From Gammaproteobacteria bacterium RIFCSPHIGHO2_12_FULL_37_14 (GTDB lineage Bacteria > Pseudomonadota > Gammaproteobacteria > DSM-16500), in the NCBI GenBank assembly GCA_001801485.1, contig MGXV01000087.1, forward strand, positions 1 through 44,846: a stretch of 44,846 nucleotides of DNA, in the 5' to 3' direction. The notes below the pieces were generated by a model, which had not been told where the DNA came from, ran no database searches, and saw only the letters and a list, made by a program, of their open reading frames with translations. This document shows positions 40,694-44,846 of this stretch, piece by piece; within the stretch, counting starts at the first letter, position 1; each line of letters begins with the position of its first letter. The position numbers and the translations under genes were made by a program.

Positions 40694-41694
40694 TAGCTAA
40701 TGCTAATCCTATCTGATTCTTGTATGAAAGAAGGAGTTAATTGATTAGTCGATGGTTTCTCAACAACATAATCAACAATAAACATCGGTCGACGTTTCAC
40801 TTCATCATATATCCTACCAATATATTCTCCCATCAATCCTAAACAAAGTAATTGCACACCTGAAAAAAAAGTGACAACCAACACGGTGGTAGATAAACCT
40901 GGACTAATATCTATACCATATAGCTTTTGAAAAACATACCAGCCGCCTAATAAAAAACTAAAACCGGCTAGAAAAGCGCCAATAATAGACATGATTTGTA
41001 GCGGCCTACTACTAAAACTAATTAACCCATTTAAACCTATCTTTAATGAACCAGTGAAGCGATTATAGTTTCCTTTGCCTGTCAAACGTTCATCCCTATC
41101 ATATTCAATAAACGCTTGTTTGTACCCCACATAAGCTACTAATCCACGCAAAAAACCATGTGATTCATGTAGTTTTTTAATTTCATTCATCACTCGTCGC
41201 GTAATAATTCGAAAATCCCCTGTATTGCGCGGAATAGAAACATCACTCAACTTATTGATTACTGAGTATCCAATATGGGAAATTAACTGTTTGATGATGG
41301 TTTCACCCTTACGCGATTTTCGTTTCGCATATACCACTTCATAACCATCTTGAATCTTGGCGTATAATTGCTGGATCAACTCAGGGGGATCTTGCAAATC
41401 TACATCAATCACGACGCAACTATTGCCCTGACAATTCAGAATACCCGCGATGGTTGCTGCTGGTTGACCAAATCGTCTGGAAAATACAATAAGTTTAATA
41501 AATGGATTACGATCAATTTCTAGACGTATTATTTGTTCTGTTTGATCCGGAGAAGGATCCAAACAAAATAAAATTTCATAATTCGAAGTAATCTGTGCCA
41601 ATACCTTTTCTATTCGCTCAAGAAAAGGTTTGATATTGGAAGCTTCTTTATAAACTGGAACAACGATAGACAATTCAGGATGATAAGTAGTCAT
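40693..41694 (-). CDS. gtrB: GtrB-like polyprenyl-phosphate glycosyltransferase (GT2)
   Basis: 333 residues. N-terminal GT2 domain: SIVVPVYKEASN (9-20), catalytic metal motif VVIDVDLQDPPE (94-105), KRKSRKGE, and SIPRNTGDFRI typical of GtrB. Two C-terminal membrane helices follow (IIGAFLAGFSFLLGGWYVF, TTVLVVTFFSGVQLLCLGLMGEYIG), then a cytoplasmic tail. The first-loop motif is CLDPSPDQT instead of the common VDDGSxDxT. It loads a sugar on undecaprenyl phosphate at the cytoplasmic face for GtrA to flip. First gene of the 26-gene operon; GAGAAG precedes the ATG and the leader contains a hairpin. Confidence 0.9.
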   Translation of the reverse strand: MTTYHPELSIVVPVYKEASNIKPFLERIEKVLAQITSNYEILFCLDPSPDQTEQIIRLEIDRNPFIKLIVFSRRFGQPAATIAGILNCQGNSCVVIDVDLQDPPELIQQLYAKIQDGYEVVYAKRKSRKGETIIKQLISHIGYSVINKLSDVSIPRNTGDFRIITRRVMNEIKKLHESHGFLRGLVAYVGYKQAFIEYDRDERLTGKGNYNRFTGSLKIGLNGLISFSSRPLQIMSIIGAFLAGFSFLLGGWYVFQKLYGIDISPGLSTTVLVVTFFSGVQLLCLGLMGEYIGRIYDEVKRRPMFIVDYVVEKPSTNQLTPSFIQESDRISIS

Positions 41695-41752
41695 TTCTTC
41701 TCATATCCTCATGATAATCCTGCAAGCACTGCTTAGTCTAATGATTGATTAA

Positions 41753-41768
41753 GGTATGTCCCCATACC
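41753..41768 (-). other. Leader hairpin of the 26-gene operon
   Basis: Read on the minus strand, GGTATG-GGGA-CATACC forms a perfect six-pair stem with a four-base loop, within the expected untranslated leader between the promoter and the gtrB start. It is followed by TTAATC rather than a T-run, so it is not an obvious terminator. It could stabilise the message or be a regulatory element. Confidence 0.5.
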
Positions 41769-41786
41769 CAAAATTAAAACGTTACG

Positions 41787-41815
41787 AGTATATATTAATT
41801 GATGCATGCATCCAA
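41787..41815 (-). promoter_or_regulatory. Promoter of the 26-gene operon overlapping a perfect palindrome
   Basis: On the minus strand TTGGAT (41815-41810), a 17-base spacer and TATACT (41792-41787, five of six to consensus) lie about 93 bases before gtrB. The perfect 12-base palindrome GATGCATGCATC (41801-41812) covers part of the -35 box and spacer, where a dimeric regulator would block RNA polymerase. Regulator unknown. Confidence 0.5.
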
Positions 41816-41817
41816 GA

Positions 41818-41841
41818 ATTTTGTTCTCGATTTTGTTCTCG
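41818..41841. repeat. Tandem 12-bp direct repeat between divergent operons
   Basis: Two exact adjacent copies of ATTTTGTTCTCG (41818-41829, 41830-41841) lie just upstream of the -35 box of the minus operon and just upstream of the likely promoter of the divergent plus operon. The 12-base period places the copies on nearly the same DNA face. A role as activator or repressor sites for both directions is inference. Confidence 0.7.
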
Positions 41842-41847
41842 ATTGTC

Positions 41848-41877
41848 TTGCATAGATGTGCTCAAATACTGAATAAT
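41848..41877 (+). promoter_or_regulatory. Possible promoter of the oxygenase-glycosyltransferase pair
   Basis: TTGCAT (41848-41853), an 18-base spacer and AATAAT (41872-41877, five of six to TATAAT) lie about 110 bases before the ATG at 41991. The -35 match is weak. The remainder of the 296-base intergenic region (41878-41990) holds no other element that I could identify. Confidence 0.35.
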
Positions 41878-41990
41878 TTGTGCCTTCCTAAGAAATGGAA
41901 GAAGCGCTAAGCTAATAACAGCAGTTTCCTCATTAATAACGGCTAGAAGGCTAACATTACACAATAGGCAACAAAACAGGAAAAGATAAA

Positions 41991-42728
41991 ATGCAGCAAA
42001 AAAATAAATCTTTTGATCGCTCAAGGCATTCATTTATTGATAATCCCAGCAAAGCATTGGAAGATTATCATCAACTTGGCTATCACATTGAGCTTGATAT
42101 TTTTACTGCAGACGAATGTGATGCCTTAATTCAAGCAGCGCATAACTTAGCTGATGCAAAAAATCAAATTTTTCGACCTAGCATGATGCCACATAAACAA
42201 AATGATATCTTTCTCACTGCCATGAAAGCGCCATTTATTGTCGATACCGTTTCAACCTTAATCAATGGCGATGCTGTCGGATTGCAAAGTGAATTCTTTT
42301 ACTGTATGCCTCATACTCGCGGTTTTTCTTTACATCAAGATAATTTTTATGTGGAAGCAAGCTATGGCGTATTTGCCTCCGCTTGGATTGCTTTAACGGA
42401 TACCTATGCGGAAAAAGGTGGCTTGATCATTTATCCAAGCAGTCATGAAACCGGAGCATTACCTGTGAAAAAGTTAAATATCGGTCCTAATCATTTGCAA
42501 GATCCTAATGCAAATAACGAAGAAACCATCGTTCCAGAAAAATACGTCCAATATAATGTTGCTATTGCAAAAGGTTCGGTACTATTTATCCATGGTCACC
42601 TCGTGCATGGTTCTCACACAAATGCCACTGCTGATTGGCGGTACGTTTTATTATGTACTTATATTAAAGCCGGAGAAGAATTTAGACCAGGACGTTATGC
42701 AAAAAGGGAAAAAGTTTTAGTAAAATAG
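41991..42728 (+). CDS. Phytanoyl-CoA dioxygenase (PhyH)-family Fe(II)/2OG oxygenase
   Basis: 245 residues. Iron ligands H115-x-D117 (SLHQDNFYV) and H206 in HLVHGSHTN, with R217 (DWRYVLL) for 2-oxoglutarate: the full PhyH pattern, also GGLIIYPSSHETG (143-155). Members hydroxylate small molecules, lipids or sugars. It is the second oxygenase of this general type in the window (the other at 4517-5401) but the two are not obviously close in sequence. Ribosome site AGGA 9 bases before the ATG. The following glycosyltransferase gene starts 12 bases after the stop, so the two form an operon divergent from the big one. Confidence 0.87.
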   Translation: MQQKNKSFDRSRHSFIDNPSKALEDYHQLGYHIELDIFTADECDALIQAAHNLADAKNQIFRPSMMPHKQNDIFLTAMKAPFIVDTVSTLINGDAVGLQSEFFYCMPHTRGFSLHQDNFYVEASYGVFASAWIALTDTYAEKGGLIIYPSSHETGALPVKKLNIGPNHLQDPNANNEETIVPEKYVQYNVAIAKGSVLFIHGHLVHGSHTNATADWRYVLLCTYIKAGEEFRPGRYAKREKVLVK

Positions 42729-42740
42729 AGGACAAGATAT

Positions 42741-43961
42741 ATGTTTCATCAAAAAAAACAGGCCATGAACCATCTCTCTCAGCAAGAATGTTTGAATCTT
42801 TTAATTAAAAATACACCCTACTGTTATGATGAGCGCTTTCCTCTTCTTTCTATTCATCTTACTTCAAACAGGCCTGATCAATTTACTGAATTTGTCAATA
42901 ATATTCATTCCAGCTGTCATCATAAAAATGCTTATGAAATTATAGTCAAAATTGATACTGAAGATACGACGATGATAGCGTGCGTCAGCGCCTTATCCAA
43001 ACAATATGGTAAGGATAAGGTGAAAGCTTTTATCGGCGCCAAAAAACTAGGACCTTGGAGTGCATGGGAGTTTTTTAATGATATGTTCCATCTTACCCAT
43101 CCTAATACCTATTTTTTATGGAACCCTTCTGATGAAGTGAGAATCAATACTCCGGAATGGGATAATATTTTAGCAAATTATATTGGTTTTTATCCCGATC
43201 ATGTTTTTCGCTTGAAACTTTCAGATAATCGTTTAAGAAATTTCTATAAAATGGCTGATGTATTAAGAGATCCGGACAACTTCCCATTCATGACTAAAAA
43301 ATGGATGGATATTTGTGGTGTATGGGGTGATTGCCATAGTCCCGATGTATTTCATCAAGCTGTATCATTTTATTTAGGTAAACAAAATATTTTTCGTGAT
43401 GTGCCAATTTTTGATATTCAATTGAGCGGTATAGAAGCTGGCTTACTAATCCCCTCTTCCCAAAAAACAAATAGAGTGCTGAATGTACGTCGGCTATGGC
43501 TAATCGCTTTATCGAAAGAAATGCGAAGCCGTTACATCGCGCATGCGAATAAATTACGTTTCTACATTCAATCCGTTCAACGCGGGGCAACTGAAGTAAC
43601 GATAAACGATTACACTCGCTATCCATCTCGAATCGAATGCACTAATAACGTTTATATGCAAGAAAATATTCGCTGTATTGATAGAAGCATCATGACGTAT
43701 GCTTTAAAACTAAGAAATGAGTATATTCAACCCAAAATTAAATTTTTAAAATCCATATTAATTACTAAACCAATAAAGATTATATTTCTCAATCCCATCA
43801 TGTCGTTTGTTTTTATCGTTTCTTTAGTTATTTTATTGAAACATAATATCTCTGTAGCAGCAAAAATAACTAGCTTGTTATTGTTATCCACAAGCGCTTG
43901 GCGTTTAGGATTTAGTTATAAACGAGAATGGAGTATTCTTAAATCAAGATTACGATTTTAG
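42741..43961 (+). CDS. GT-A-type glycosyltransferase with C-terminal membrane segment, paralogue of the 9180-10439 gene
   Basis: 406 residues. GT-A opening LLSIHLTSNRPDQF (35-48), EIIVKIDTEDTT (66-77) and acidic NPSDEVRIN (128-136). It shares FRLKLSDNRLRNF, KKWMDICGVWGD, PDVFHQAVSFYLG and IFDIQLSGIEAG with the gene at 9180-10439. Unlike that paralogue it has an N-terminal extension of about 30 residues and a hydrophobic region (about 345-385) that may anchor it in the inner membrane. Ribosome site GAGG 8 bases before the ATG. Sugar and acceptor unknown. Its stop lies 15 bases from the convergent effector-like gene. Confidence 0.72.
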   Translation: MFHQKKQAMNHLSQQECLNLLIKNTPYCYDERFPLLSIHLTSNRPDQFTEFVNNIHSSCHHKNAYEIIVKIDTEDTTMIACVSALSKQYGKDKVKAFIGAKKLGPWSAWEFFNDMFHLTHPNTYFLWNPSDEVRINTPEWDNILANYIGFYPDHVFRLKLSDNRLRNFYKMADVLRDPDNFPFMTKKWMDICGVWGDCHSPDVFHQAVSFYLGKQNIFRDVPIFDIQLSGIEAGLLIPSSQKTNRVLNVRRLWLIALSKEMRSRYIAHANKLRFYIQSVQRGATEVTINDYTRYPSRIECTNNVYMQENIRCIDRSIMTYALKLRNEYIQPKIKFLKSILITKPIKIIFLNPIMSFVFIVSLVILLKHNISVAAKITSLLLLSTSAWRLGFSYKREWSILKSRLRF

Positions 43962-43976
43962 TTGAGCTTCAAGAAA

Positions 43977-44846
43977 TTAGACATGACGTTTTTTTGTCGC
44001 GCGAATATCACCGCATAAAATCTGTCCTTGCTCTCGTTTTTGCTTGACATAAGTTTTAAAACGCTCACCCCTCCCAAACCACTGCCGCCCGCCCCACTTC
44101 TCCACCGCGCCTAAAACGCCTACAAAAAAATGAAAACCAGGAATAGAATCAGCCTGACGACGAAAAGCATAATAAGAAGAATTATCGGATAAGGTGCAAC
44201 CCGTATTTTTTGTCTGGTTCACGATTCCTTGTGCGTGCGACCGTAAATAACCGGTCGGCAACAAGCCTGCTAAATATTCCTCTACGCGGATGCACCAAAA
44301 TAATCGTTGATCCCAGTGATTACGATTCTTAAAATCCCCAAGGTTATTTTCGAATAATTCCAATGCTTCCGCATAAATATCAGCATCAAACACTAATCCG
44401 ACTCGATGTTCTGGTATTGGTTTGACATAAGCATATAGATTATTGAGTGCGGATCGAGTTGATTCATTCATGACATCCCGATTATTTTCATTGATAGATG
44501 TATCGTTGATTACTTCTGCAAACACTACTTCTAATCGCTTTTTAGCTTCATCATTATCACAATGGTGTTTCACTATTTTTCCGTCTGGAAAAACTTCAAG
44601 AAACTGCTTGTCTACTTCATCTGCATCTATGTGCTCACTCATTTCTGTTGCCATTTCCCATTCTTCATTCATCAAAGCAATTTTAAAGGGAGTGACATCA
44701 ACATATTGATAGCGACCAGAGTTTTGGTCGGCTGGAACATCAAAAAGAACGTTACCTTGGTCATCATAAATGCGATTCGGGTGATAAACAGTACCGCGAC
44801 AAGTCAAAAGAGAAGGATCGTTTTCCCATATCTTTTTAGCCTTCCA
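43977..44846 (-). CDS. Effector-family protein, N-terminus cut by window edge
   Basis: At least 289 codons; the frame remains open to 44846 (tail residues WKAKKIWENDPSLL before TCRGTVYHP), so the real start lies outside the window, and the in-frame TTG at 44807 is unlikely to be used. DVTPFKIALMNEEWEMATEM and EVDKQFLEVFPDG match the family repeat of the gene at 1-600. The C-terminal part (HWDQRLFWCIRVEEYLAGLLP, FHFFVGVLGAVEKWGG) is a Trp/Phe-rich globular region that I associate, from memory, with a large Legionellales family of candidate effectors. No signal peptide can be assessed. Convergent with the plus-strand glycosyltransferase gene. Confidence 0.78.
   Translation of the reverse strand, partial: WKAKKIWENDPSLLTCRGTVYHPNRIYDDQGNVLFDVPADQNSGRYQYVDVTPFKIALMNEEWEMATEMSEHIDADEVDKQFLEVFPDGKIVKHHCDNDEAKKRLEVVFAEVINDTSINENNRDVMNESTRSALNNLYAYVKPIPEHRVGLVFDADIYAEALELFENNLGDFKNRNHWDQRLFWCIRVEEYLAGLLPTGYLRSHAQGIVNQTKNTGCTLSDNSSYYAFRRQADSIPGFHFFVGVLGAVEKWGGRQWFGRGERFKTYVKQKREQGQILCGDIRATKKRHV

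Noticed and set aside
41695..41800. RfaH ops/JUMPStart element in the leader of the long operon
   Set aside because: No GGCGGTAG or close variant found on the transcribed strand of the leader.
41782..42033. Minus-strand 83-codon frame with a hydrophobic start in the divergent intergenic region
   Set aside because: It overlaps the start of the PhyH-like gene and covers the promoters, palindrome and direct repeats; the translation ends in repeat-derived NREQNREQN.
1..44846. Insertion sequences, tRNA-linked integration site, CRISPR array or phage genes
   Set aside because: No transposase, integrase, tRNA-like cloverleaf or regularly spaced repeats were seen by reading; the region looks like a chromosomal accessory locus without visible mobility genes.

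Overview
The window is AT-rich DNA from a gammaproteobacterium. Both edges and the first 3.3 kb carry effector-like proteins: ankyrin-like repeats, an F-box-like domain with a CaaX-like tail, and a family built around a 'DVTPF..AL' repeat. This suggests an intracellular, host-associated member of the Legionellales (Legionella/Coxiella/Aquicella/Berkiella type). The assignment rests on remembered family resemblance, not on a search.

Layout. 1-3290: minus-strand accessory genes (edge-truncated ankyrin-like protein, small lipoprotein, Gln/Asn-rich protein, F-box-like protein). 3463-13087: a nine-gene plus-strand operon with an epimerase, a 2-oxoglutarate oxygenase, a methyltransferase, a degenerate J-domain protein, a host-attachment-family protein, an SDR, two glycosyltransferases, a flippase-like membrane protein and a Rieske protein. 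A hairpin terminator follows, then a DUF4143-type ATPase with its own promoter (13234-14388). 14389-41694: a very tight 26-gene minus-strand operon with no gap above about 70 bp, read from 41694 downwards. 41991-43961: a short divergent plus-strand operon (PhyH-like oxygenase and glycosyltransferase). 43977-44846: another edge-truncated effector-like gene.

The large operon looks like a surface-polysaccharide (LPS O-chain or capsule) decoration locus. Starting at its promoter it encodes: GtrB- and GtrA-like lipid-linked sugar transfer and flipping; nucleotide-sugar redox enzymes; a complete GDP-D-glycero-D-manno-heptose route (transaldolase, GmhA, HddA, GmhB, HddC); three tandem GtrII-like transferases; an epimerase and a further polytopic membrane protein; a fused ATP sulfurylase/APS kinase making PAPS, with two sulfotransferase-like proteins and a CysQ-like 3'-nucleotidase; and finally five genes matching the Campylobacter jejuni O-methyl phosphoramidate pathway (CDP-phosphoramidate kinase, methyltransferase, L-glutamine kinase, glutamine amidotransferase, CTP:phosphoglutamine cytidylyltransferase).

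The main discovery candidate is this last combination. A phosphoramidate module and a PAPS/sulfation module sit in one transcription unit, beside GDP-heptose synthesis. Both donors are 3'-phosphorylated nucleotides made by APS-kinase-fold enzymes, so the single CysQ-like phosphatase and the two sulfotransferase-fold proteins could serve both chemistries. No homologue of the known Campylobacter phosphoramidate transferases was recognised, which leaves the transferase step open.
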